6,729 bases of DNA from an uncultured Collinsella sp. GTDB lineage: Bacteria; Actinomycetota; Coriobacteriia; Coriobacteriales; Coriobacteriaceae. Both the position numbers and the translations under genes were made by a program. Position 1 is the stretch's first letter, and each line of letters starts with the position of its first letter. Below the pieces are notes generated by a model. The model had not been told where the DNA came from, ran no database searches, and saw only the letters and a list, made by a program, of their open reading frames with translations. The stretch spans positions 1-6,729 of the forward strand of contig USMH01000054.1 of assembly GCA_900555745.1 (NCBI GenBank). The letters run 5' to 3'. Positions 1 through 6,642 of this stretch are shown here, one piece after another.

Positions 1-285
1 GTTCCCGAGCTCGGCGCTGTCCGCGAGCACCTGCTGGCGGCCAAGGCAGATGCCAGCTACGACCTTGCCGGCGCGCTCGAGGGCGACGACCTTTGCCGCA
101 GCCACGCCGCATGGGCTGAGGACGTCTTTGCCCGCCGCGCCGACGAGCTTACGGCCGACAACGCCATCGACATCCTGCACGAAGAGGTCGGCGTGGTGTT
201 TGGCCACGTGCTCGACAACGCCGGCGTCTTTAAGTGGGACGAGGCAGGACGCGCCGCCCAACAGCGCTTTATCGACTCGCTATAG
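1..285 (+). CDS. C-terminal fragment of an unidentified protein
   Basis: An open frame enters the window at base 1 and ends at TAG (283-285), giving the last 94 residues of a protein whose start lies outside. The codons are G/C-ending like those of the confident genes here, and a strong terminator follows 46 bases downstream, so the gene is probably real. The fragment is acidic and helix-prone. It runs through LAAKADASYDLAGALEG to HEEVGVVFGHVLDNAGVF and ends RFIDSL. It has no membrane segment and no metal-binding or catalytic motif that I recognise. I cannot assign a family, and nothing next to it indicates a role, because the neighbouring queA is convergent and separated by structured DNA. 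Confidence 0.75.
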   Translation, partial: VPELGAVREHLLAAKADASYDLAGALEGDDLCRSHAAWAEDVFARRADELTADNAIDILHEEVGVVFGHVLDNAGVFKWDEAGRAAQQRFIDSL

Positions 286-331
286 CATGCGAGCTCGAAC
301 GCACGCACTCAACAAATAGCGTCTACACGAC

Positions 332-372
332 AACGGCGCCCGCCGGCAACATCACCGACGGGCGCCGTTTTT
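332..372 (+). terminator. Rho-independent terminator of the left-edge gene
   Basis: A perfect 11-bp GC-rich stem pairs AACGGCGCCCG (332-342) with CGGGCGCCGTT (359-369). The stem can continue inward with CGG/CCG after one C-A mismatch (343/358), leaving an 8-base loop (347-354). The right arm runs into TTTTT (368-372), which is the expected U-tract for + strand transcription. On the - strand the stem is followed by only two T, so termination in that direction would be weak. It lies 46 bases after the stop codon at 285 and most likely ends that transcript. Confidence 0.88.
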
Positions 373-376
373 GAGT

Positions 377-447
377 GTAGTCATTGGGGTCATTCTTAAG
401 GGGCGTTCTTAAACGACTAGTCATTAAAGAGCGTCCCCAATGACTAC
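377..447. repeat. Imperfect nested inverted repeat with two competing folds
   Basis: Perfect 13-bp outer arms GTAGTCATTGGGG (377-389) and CCCCAATGACTAC (435-447) enclose 45 bases. Inside, GGGGCGTTCTT (400-410) can pair with 427-438 through a single bulged T at 434 and one G-T pair. This uses the same CCCC (435-438) as the outer arm, so the two folds exclude each other. TAGTCATT occurs directly at 378 and 418 and inverted at 439-446. TTCTTAA occurs at 393 and 406. GACTAGTC at 415-422 is itself a palindrome. It looks like a decayed or internally duplicated copy of a mobile palindromic repeat. No reading frame crosses it and no T-run follows it. Confidence 0.7.
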
Positions 448-488
448 TTGCGACCAAGGCAACGCCGGTGTTTTGGCAACGACAGCGA

Positions 489-586
489 AAACGCCCCTAA
501 GCGAGCAAGGTGACGTGAAAGAGGAGGGCATTGACCTTTTGGTCATGCCCGACGATTGAACGTCAGATTGCCGCTTAGGGGCGTTT
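489..586. other. Large multi-helix inverted repeat, possible structured RNA or queA terminator
   Basis: Three nested helices stack around one axis. The outer helix is a perfect 15 bp, AAACGCCCCTAAGCG (489-503) with CGCTTAGGGGCGTTT (572-586). The middle helix pairs GCAA (505-508) with TTGC (568-571) and, after a 2x2 internal loop, TGACGT (511-516) with ACGTCA (560-565). The inner hairpin pairs GGGCA-TGACC (526-536, T531 bulged) with GGTCATGCCC (541-550) around a TTTT loop (537-540). Read on the - strand the structure ends GGGGCGTTTT (bases 488-491 give the four T), so it could stop transcription coming out of queA. On the + strand only three T follow. It could be a repeat, a terminator or a small structured RNA. 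The pairing is seen directly; the role is inferred. Confidence 0.6.
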
Positions 587-599
587 GCAGCGTCGAGCC

Positions 600-625
600 G
601 TTACGCGGTTCGTAGAACCGCGTAA

Positions 626-626
<1 letters not shown>
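600..626. repeat. Perfect 11-bp hairpin at the queA stop codon
   Basis: GTTACGCGGTT (600-610) and AACCGCGTAAC (616-626) are perfect inverted arms around a 5-base loop (611-615). The last base of the right arm is also the last base of the queA stop codon (TAG, complement of 626-628). No T-run follows on either strand, so it is not a standard terminator by itself. It may protect the 3' end of the message, or be the outer part of the same element as 489-586. Confidence 0.65.
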
Positions 627-1843
<1,217 letters not shown>

Positions 1844-1851
1844 GTCGGACA

Positions 1852-1857
1852 CTCCTT
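1852..1857 (-). promoter_or_regulatory. Ribosome binding site deciding the queA start
   Basis: The complement reads AAGGAG with its last G at 1852. That G is also the first base of the farthest upstream in-frame GTG, so that codon cannot be served by this site. GTG at 1843-1841 has the best spacing (8 bases). ATG at 1837-1835 gives the most family-like N-terminus but sits 14 bases away. Confidence 0.6.
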
Positions 1858-1907
1858 ATATAGCTAAATTCCGCTCTACATCCTAGCAGGCTGACGTCCC
1901 AAATGAA

Positions 1908-2483
1908 CTACTTTTTGGCAGCCTTGCGCTCGTCGCGAATGCGGGCGCGGTCCATGGCCGCCTCGACGGCCGAGAATCGGCAGCCGCAATAATTCTGTCG
2001 ATACATGCGCAGCTCGCGCGAACGACGCGTGGCCTCGGGATAATACGGGCGAAAATCGCGAATCACCGGAGTGAGGCCGCGAGCGGCAGCCAGACGCTCC
2101 AACACATCATTGCAGGTTTCGAACAGCTGATACGGCGAAACGGCGAGCGTCGTGCCCACATATTCAAACCCGTGCTCCTGGGCCACACGGCACGCCTCGG
2201 CCAAGCGCAAGGCATAGCATGCGCGACAGCGACGGGGCCGATCGGCACCCAGCAGCGCCACACCGGCCTCCCAGCGATCGCGGTCCTCCCCTGCCTCGAT
2301 GAGTTCAATGTCGCCATCGGCACACCACCGGCGCAGCTCGTCCAGGCGGCGCCGCCATTCATCGCGCGGCTGAATATTGGGGTTGGTCCAGCAAATCGTG
2401 GGCTCAAACCCCTCCTCGCGCAGCAGGCGAACCGGCTCGAGCGAACACGGCGCACAGCAAGCATGCAGCAGCAACGGCTTCAT
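1908..2483 (-). CDS. queH: Epoxyqueuosine reductase QueH (DUF208 family)
   Basis: QueH carries out the last step of queuosine synthesis, reducing epoxyqueuosine in tRNA to queuosine. It is the iron-sulfur, cobalamin-independent counterpart of QueG. The 191-residue protein has the family layout: N-terminal LLLHACCAPCS with Cys9, Cys10 and Cys13, a WTNPNIQP segment (32-39), RCRACY with Cys86 and Cys89, and QNYCGC with Cys166 and Cys168. These cysteines fit the metal-binding and redox positions of the family. The C-terminus is basic (RDERKAAKK). I chose ATG 2483 because GGAGAGGAG lies six bases before it and MKPLLLHACC matches typical QueH N-termini; upstream GTG 2501 and ATG 2489 lie within or against that ribosome site. 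queA follows on the same strand, so the two final queuosine enzymes are paired. Confidence 0.95.
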   Translation of the reverse strand: MKPLLLHACCAPCSLEPVRLLREEGFEPTICWTNPNIQPRDEWRRRLDELRRWCADGDIELIEAGEDRDRWEAGVALLGADRPRRCRACYALRLAEACRVAQEHGFEYVGTTLAVSPYQLFETCNDVLERLAAARGLTPVIRDFRPYYPEATRRSRELRMYRQNYCGCRFSAVEAAMDRARIRDERKAAKK

Positions 2484-2489
2484 CAACAT

Positions 2490-2498
2490 CTCCTCTCC
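2490..2498 (-). promoter_or_regulatory. Ribosome binding site for queH
   Basis: The complement of 2490-2498 reads GGAGAGGAG. It ends six bases before ATG 2483 and directly abuts ATG 2489, which favours 2483 as the start. The site begins only about five bases from the edge of the 34-bp palindrome, close enough for folding of that repeat in the mRNA to affect ribosome access. Confidence 0.65.
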
Positions 2499-2502
2499 CA
2501 CA

Positions 2503-2578
2503 ATGATTTTTCTGGGACGGGGATTAAAAAATCATTGCGTACCTAATGATTTTTTAATCCCCGTCCCAGAAAAATCAT
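2503..2578. repeat. Perfect 34-bp-arm palindrome with self-nested arms
   Basis: Left arm 2503-2536 and right arm 2545-2578 are exact reverse complements over all 34 bases, separated by GCGTACCT (2537-2544). Each arm is itself an inverted repeat: AATGATTTTT (2502-2511) faces AAAAATCATT (2527-2536) around a GGGACGGGG core, and the right arm repeats this. The DNA or RNA can therefore fold either as one long hairpin or as two tandem small ones. It fills the gap between the upstream membrane-protein gene (stop at 2589) and queH. The AT-rich ends contrast with the surrounding GC-rich genes. No T-run follows the outer stem on the - strand, so it is not a plain terminator. Confidence 0.9.
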
Positions 2579-2588
2579 CCCAAAAAGA

Positions 2589-3158
2589 CTATCTTGCGAA
2601 GAAGCGCACGCCAAAGGATGTGTCCTCGCAGGCGACAATGCGACGGTCGCGCAGAATGGTCCGCACGTAATACCAGTCGCCCACACAGCCTGACAAATGC
2701 AAGCCGGCCGCCAGGTAGCACAGCAGCGGATAGCCCGAGAACGCAAACCCCAGGGCAAACGCCGTCGTCAAGGCAACCGTCGGCGCCAGGCAAACCGCCA
2801 TGTACCGCCGGCGCGAATACACAACGCCCTCGGCGCAGGCGTAAATCATGCAGGTTTCGAGATTTGCCCCAAAGGTCACCCGAGCACCGGCGGGCGCAAA
2901 CAGCTTAAAGAACACCGCGTGCACCAGCTCGTGCACGGCAAATGACGCCGCCGAAACCGCGGCCAAACCGACTATCCAGCCAAAGACCGTGGTCCAGCCA
3001 CCCGCGTCAGCCGCATCCAGATCCGCGGGCCCACCCAGCAGCATAAACACCGGCACCAGGCACACGGCAAATGCGCCAAGCACGACCATCCCCCACACGA
3101 AGCAGGCGTGCAAAAAATCCTCGTCCTCAAACGCATGTATGTTGGAAATCTCATTCAT
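2589..3158 (-). CDS. DUF3267-type membrane protein, putative zinc metalloprotease
   Basis: This 189-residue protein looks like a member of the DUF3267 group, small integral membrane proteins with a zincin-type motif resembling site-2-type proteases. HELVH lies at 76-80, at the end of a hydrophobic segment, and is followed by FFKLFAP. HLSGCVGDWYY (154-164) supplies Asp161 as a possible third metal ligand. Other family-like parts are YACAEGVVYSRRRY (106-119) and the C-terminal DTSFGVRFFAR. About four hydrophobic segments are visible, near 19-41, 56-75, 120-140 and 143-158. Protease activity is inferred from the motif; no substrate is indicated. The ATG at 3158 has only a weak ribosome site (AAGATG-like). 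It is first in the leftward gene set, 105 bases before queH, with a large palindrome in the gap. A link to queuosine is not shown by the sequence. Confidence 0.85.
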   Translation of the reverse strand: MNEISNIHAFEDEDFLHACFVWGMVVLGAFAVCLVPVFMLLGGPADLDAADAGGWTTVFGWIVGLAAVSAASFAVHELVHAVFFKLFAPAGARVTFGANLETCMIYACAEGVVYSRRRYMAVCLAPTVALTTAFALGFAFSGYPLLCYLAAGLHLSGCVGDWYYVRTILRDRRIVACEDTSFGVRFFAR

Positions 3159-3178
3159 AGCATCTTAGGATAGCGCCC

Positions 3179-3209
3179 CTGCCACGTACCCGTCCGCATG
3201 TGCGATAAT
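3179..3209 (+). promoter_or_regulatory. Candidate promoter for the tRNA ligase gene
   Basis: TGCGATAAT (3201-3209) matches an extended -10 element (TGn plus GATAAT). CTGCCA (3179-3184) is a weak -35 candidate with a 19-base spacer, which is long but tolerable with an extended -10. Transcription would begin near 3216 and leave a leader of about 75 bases. It lies in the 132-base gap between two divergent genes and is the only good -10 match I see there. Confidence 0.4.
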
Positions 3210-3280
3210 GTCGAACGATATGCACGAATTGACCACCGCGTCGCCAGGCCTTGCACCCGGCCGCGCCCTCACCATATGCG

Positions 3281-3286
3281 AAGGAG
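3281..3286 (+). promoter_or_regulatory. Ribosome binding site fixing the tRNA ligase start
   Basis: AAGGAG lies four bases before ATG 3291. The frame stays open further upstream, with ATGs at 3276 and 3198, but 3276 is immediately before this site and the upstream extension is arginine/proline-rich and unlike any synthetase N-terminus. Confidence 0.8.
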
Positions 3287-3290
3287 TCCC

Positions 3291-5441
3291 ATGGCATCCA
3301 AATACTCCATGAACGACCGTCCCAGCTGGCCTCGCCGCGCCATCGTTACCGCCGGCGAGCCCTACGGCAACAAGGGCCTTCACTTTGGCCACGTTGGCGG
3401 CGTCTTTGTCCCGGCCGACTTCTTCGCCCGCTTCCTGCGCGACCGCCTGGGCCGCGAGAACGTCATCTTCACCTCGGGCACCGACTGCTACGGCTCGCCC
3501 ATCATGGAGAGCTACCGCAAGCTCAAGGAGAACGAGGGCTACGACAAGTCCATTAGCGAGTACGTCGAGTCCAATCACTCCCGTCAGGCTGCGACCCTCA
3601 ACAACTACAACATCAGCTGCGACATCTACGGCGGCTCGGGTCTTGAGCCGGCGGCCCAGATCCACAACGAGGTGACCGCCGAGATTATCGAGCGTCTGCA
3701 CGAGCAGGGCACCATCTCCAAGCGCTCCACGCTGCAGTTCTACGACGCCAAGGCCGGCACGTTCCTCAACGGCCGCCAGGTGATCGGCCGCTGCCCCATC
3801 CAGGGCTGCAAGTCCGAGAAGGCCTATGCCGACGAGTGCGACCTGGGTCACCAGTTTGAGCCCGAGGAGCTCATCGCGCCCAAGAGCCAGCTCACCGGCG
3901 AGGTGCCCGAGCTGCGCCCGGTCGACAACCTCTACTTCGACCTGCCGGCCTACCTCGACTTTATGAAGACCTACACCGCCAAGCTCGCCCAGAACCCGCA
4001 GGTTCGCTCCGTGGTCTCCAAGACCATGGATGAGTGGCTGCTGCCGGCACAGCTCTACATTCAGAACAAGTTCCGCGAGGCTTTCGACGCCGTCGAGGAC
4101 CAGCTACCCGAGCACACCGTGCTGGAGCCCGAGGGCAACAAGAGCAGCTTTACCGTCACCTTCCCCAGCTGGAAGGAGCGCGACGACGCCCACGCGGTGC
4201 TCGCCAACGGCGGCGTACGCTTCCGCAGCGGCAAGGCGCTCGTGCCCTTCCGCATCACCGGCAACATCGACTGGGGCGTTCCGGTGCCCGAGGTCGACGG
4301 CGTGAACGACGTCACCTGCTGGTGCTGGCCCGAGAGCCTGTGGGCGCCCATCAGCTATACGCGCACCGTGCTCGCACGCGATGCCAAGGCCGCCGGCGTA
4401 ACTGAGGGAGTCGCCGCCCAGGACGCCGCCCTCATGGGCGAGCCCGCCGCCGATTCCACGCAGGTCCCCGCGCCCACCTACCAGCACAGCTCGCTCGACT
4501 GGCGCGACTGGTGGTGCTCGGACGACGCTCAGATCTACCAGTTCATCGGTCAGGACAACATCTATTTCTACTGCATCGCGCAGACCGCCATGTGGGAGGC
4601 CCTGGGTTGGGACCTCACGCAGAGCACCGTCAGCGCCTGCTACCACCTGCTCTACATGGGCAAAAAGGCCAGCTCGTCCTCGCAGACGCCTCCCCCGCCG
4701 GCAGACGACCTGCTCAACCACTACACCTGCGAGCAGATGCGCGCGCATTGGCTGTCGCTCGGCCTGTCCGAGAAGCCGGTGAGCTTTAGCCCCAAGGCAT
4801 ACGACACGCGCGTGACCGGCAAGGACAAAGACGGCAACGAGGTGCGTGCCTGCGACGACAAGCGCGTCATCGATCCGGCCCTTAAGGAGAGCGCCCTTTT
4901 GACCGGCGTTTTCAACCGCCTGGCCCGCAGCTGCTTCTACGGCGTCGCCGTCAAGGAAGGCGACGAGAGCCCCTATCGCAACGGCTGCATCCCCGCCGGT
5001 GCCGCCTCCGCCACCGTGGTCGAAGCCGCCGAGCAGGCAGCTCTCGCCTTTGAGCAGGCCATGTACAAGTTCGAGACGCACCGCGCGCTCGCCGTGTGCG
5101 ACGACTACCTGCGTGCCGCCAACAAGCGCTGGAGCGACGCCTCCAAGGCCGCCAACAAGCTCGAGGGTAGCGAGGCAAACGCCGCAATGACGCAGGCCCT
5201 CGTCGACGCCTTTACCGAGCTGCGCGTGGCAACCGTGCTCATGCACGGCATCGTCCCGGCCGGCTGCGAGCTCATCTGCGAGTACTTCGACGTCGACCCG
5301 GTCGCCTTCTTTAGCTGGGATAACATCTTTGCCTCCACGGACGAGTTTGTGGAGAGCCTGGGCGAGAAGCCCGGCGAGCACCGCGTGAAGCCGCTGCCCC
5401 CGCGCTTCGACTTCTTTAGCAAGCACGAGAGCCAGTACTAA
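3291..5441 (+). CDS. metG: Divergent methionyl-tRNA synthetase family class I tRNA ligase
   Basis: This 716-residue protein has the class I aminoacyl-tRNA synthetase plan in the methionine-type order. PYGNKGLHFGH (24-34) carries the HIGH motif as HFGH. It is followed by TSGTDCYGSP, a zinc-knuckle-like insert with Cys168, Cys173, Cys183 and His187, NIDWGVPVP (325-333), and FIGQDNIYFY (418-427). The KMSKS-loop position reads GKKASSSSQTPPPP (457-470). A helical anticodon-binding region follows, including LTGVFNRLAR, and near the end VPAGCELICEYF and FFSWDNIF. The reaction expected for the family is ATP-dependent attachment of methionine to tRNA. The loop lacks the second lysine of KMSKS, so it belongs to a divergent branch and the amino acid specificity is inferred; the symbol is given by family only. 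An RNA methyltransferase gene follows 59 bases downstream and is probably co-transcribed. Confidence 0.88.
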   Translation: MASKYSMNDRPSWPRRAIVTAGEPYGNKGLHFGHVGGVFVPADFFARFLRDRLGRENVIFTSGTDCYGSPIMESYRKLKENEGYDKSISEYVESNHSRQAATLNNYNISCDIYGGSGLEPAAQIHNEVTAEIIERLHEQGTISKRSTLQFYDAKAGTFLNGRQVIGRCPIQGCKSEKAYADECDLGHQFEPEELIAPKSQLTGEVPELRPVDNLYFDLPAYLDFMKTYTAKLAQNPQVRSVVSKTMDEWLLPAQLYIQNKFREAFDAVEDQLPEHTVLEPEGNKSSFTVTFPSWKERDDAHAVLANGGVRFRSGKALVPFRITGNIDWGVPVPEVDGVNDVTCWCWPESLWAPISYTRTVLARDAKAAGVTEGVAAQDAALMGEPAADSTQVPAPTYQHSSLDWRDWWCSDDAQIYQFIGQDNIYFYCIAQTAMWEALGWDLTQSTVSACYHLLYMGKKASSSSQTPPPPADDLLNHYTCEQMRAHWLSLGLSEKPVSFSPKAYDTRVTGKDKDGNEVRACDDKRVIDPALKESALLTGVFNRLARSCFYGVAVKEGDESPYRNGCIPAGAASATVVEAAEQAALAFEQAMYKFETHRALAVCDDYLRAANKRWSDASKAANKLEGSEANAAMTQALVDAFTELRVATVLMHGIVPAGCELICEYFDVDPVAFFSWDNIFASTDEFVESLGEKPGEHRVKPLPPRFDFFSKHESQY

Positions 5442-5442
5442 A

Positions 5443-5462
5443 GCACGCCAGCAGCAGCGTGC
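5443..5462 (+). other. Small hairpin after the tRNA ligase stop codon
   Basis: GCACGC (5443-5448) and GCGTGC (5457-5462) form a perfect 6-bp stem around CAGCAGCA, starting two bases after the stop codon. No T-run follows, so it should not end transcription and read-through into the methyltransferase gene is likely. It may only be a minor mRNA stem. Confidence 0.4.
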
Positions 5463-5500
5463 CCGGAAAGTAGTCAAATTGGGACGGGAAGGAAAGACGG

Positions 5501-6604
5501 ATGTCCAAGCCGCGTCGTCGCAAGCAGAAAAAGCAGGTTAAGCCCGAGCTCAAGCTCAGGCAGTTTGCCGCTACCGAGCTTTCCGACCAGCTTGCCGCCC
5601 TTCCCTGCGCCGCCGACCTGCCGCGCTTTATGGTCGACACGATTGCCGGCGCCTACACGCCTGCCGATGCCGAGCTCGTGATTGAGGGCTTTGGCGCCGC
5701 AGCCGCGCGCCCGGTCACGCTGCGCGCCAACACGCTCAAGGCGACCGCCGAAGACATCGCCGTCGCGCTCGACGCAGCCGACATCGCCCACCGCCCCGTT
5801 GCCTGGTACCCGGATGCTTTCATCCTGCCCGAGGCCCAGGTTTCCGACCTGTGGGACCTCGACATCTACCGTGACGGCAAGGTCTACCTGCAGAGTCTGT
5901 CGTCCATGATGCCGCCTTTGGTGCTGGGCGCGCAGGCCGGCGAGGATATCCTGGATATGTGCGCGGCCCCCGGCGGCAAGACGACGCAGATCGCCACCCT
6001 CACCCAGGGACAGGCGCACCTCACCGCCTGCGAGATGAGCATTCCCCGTGCCGAAAAGCTTGAGGCCAATCTGGGCCGCCAGGGCGCCAAAAACGTGCCC
6101 GTCATGCGTATTGACGCACGCGAGCTTGACGAGTTCTTCCGCTTTGACCGCATCCTGCTCGACGCTCCCTGCACCGGCACGGGCACCGTCATCAGCGGTA
6201 ACGAAAAGAGCTTGCGCGGCCTCACCGAACAGTTGCTCGGCAAGTGCGCCCGCTCGCAGCGCGCGCTTCTGGACCGCGCCATGGGGGCCCTCAAACCGGG
6301 CGGCACGCTCGTCTATTCGACCTGTTCAATCTTGCCGCAGGAAAACGAGGACGCCCTGCAAGAGGCCCTCGACAAGCATATGGACTGCGAGCTCATCCCC
6401 CTCGACGGCACGCCAAGCAAAAGCGAAGCGCGTCGCGCACAGGATGCCGGCGACAAGCCGCATATCGAGTGCAACGCCCTTACCGAGGCCATTGCCGCGG
6501 GCCACGTCTCGGCCATTGCCAACGGCATGCCCGGTACGCTGACCATTCCGCCCAGTCGCGACTTTGAGGGCTTCTATATCGCCCTGGTCCGAAAACGCAG
6601 CTAG
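5501..6604 (+). CDS. NOL1/NOP2/Sun (RsmB/RsmF-type) RNA m5C methyltransferase
   Basis: The protein (367 residues) transfers a methyl group from S-adenosylmethionine to carbon 5 of a cytosine in RNA; the RNA is probably rRNA but the target base cannot be read from the sequence. A basic N-terminus (KPRRRKQKKQ) precedes a Sun-type N-domain with RANTLK (75-80). The catalytic core shows DMCAAPGGKT (152-161, SAM-binding loop), ACEMS (176-180, with the acidic Glu178), RIDAREL (203-209), DAPCTGTG (221-228) and YSTCSILPQENE (272-283). Cys275 is the expected nucleophile and Cys224 the partner that helps release product. The C-terminus GTLTIPPSRDFEGFYIALVRK is typical of the family. There is no NusB-like domain as in RsmB, and the protein is shorter than E. 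coli RsmF, so it is a core-only form. The start at ATG 5501 follows GGAAGGA by seven bases. Confidence 0.93.
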   Translation: MSKPRRRKQKKQVKPELKLRQFAATELSDQLAALPCAADLPRFMVDTIAGAYTPADAELVIEGFGAAAARPVTLRANTLKATAEDIAVALDAADIAHRPVAWYPDAFILPEAQVSDLWDLDIYRDGKVYLQSLSSMMPPLVLGAQAGEDILDMCAAPGGKTTQIATLTQGQAHLTACEMSIPRAEKLEANLGRQGAKNVPVMRIDARELDEFFRFDRILLDAPCTGTGTVISGNEKSLRGLTEQLLGKCARSQRALLDRAMGALKPGGTLVYSTCSILPQENEDALQEALDKHMDCELIPLDGTPSKSEARRAQDAGDKPHIECNALTEAIAAGHVSAIANGMPGTLTIPPSRDFEGFYIALVRKRS

Positions 6605-6642
6605 CGCACGGATTCAAAACTCAACAAGCTATCGCCGTGCGC
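6604..6642. repeat. Inverted repeat between convergent gene ends
   Basis: GCGCACGG (6604-6611) and CCGTGCGC (6635-6642) form a perfect 8-bp stem with a 23-base loop. The arms overlap the last base of the methyltransferase stop codon on one side and the last codons of the right-edge - strand gene on the other. No T-run follows in either direction. It could help separate the two convergent transcripts, but it is not a standard terminator. Confidence 0.45.

Noticed and set aside
286..625. A CRISPR array or transposon remnant in the left intergenic region
   Set aside because: Repeats are inverted and unequal in length with no regular spacers. No transposase-like frame or target-site duplication could be seen.
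2503..2578. The 34-bp palindrome as a Rho-independent terminator
   Set aside because: The outer stem is not followed by a T-run on either strand, and the T-runs lie inside the stems, so a simple terminator reading does not fit.
2484..2588. A preQ1 riboswitch before queH
   Set aside because: The gap is filled by the perfect palindrome. The compact pseudoknot with its C-rich loop and A-rich tail is not visible.
3210..3290. Possible T-box leader of the tRNA ligase gene (ACCACCGCG at 3231-3239)
   Set aside because: The leader is only about 75 bases. The conserved T-box GGTGGnACCGCG is absent, and no terminator with a U-tract precedes the start codon.
3198..3290. A longer N-terminus for the tRNA ligase starting at ATG 3198
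   Set aside because: The extra 31 residues are Arg/His/Pro-rich, overlap the candidate -10 element, and have no ribosome site. ATG 3291 has AAGGAG at proper spacing.
3165..3851. A 228-residue - strand open frame covering the divergent intergenic region and the 5' part of the ligase gene
   Set aside because: It is composed mainly of Ala, Val, Gly and Asp with no motif, and it overlaps the HFGH-coding region of a confident gene.
4104..5477. A 457-residue open frame on the - strand opposite the tRNA ligase
   Set aside because: It is a low-complexity Ala/Gly/Val/His-rich antisense product of high-GC coding DNA. The + strand frame carries clear synthetase motifs throughout.
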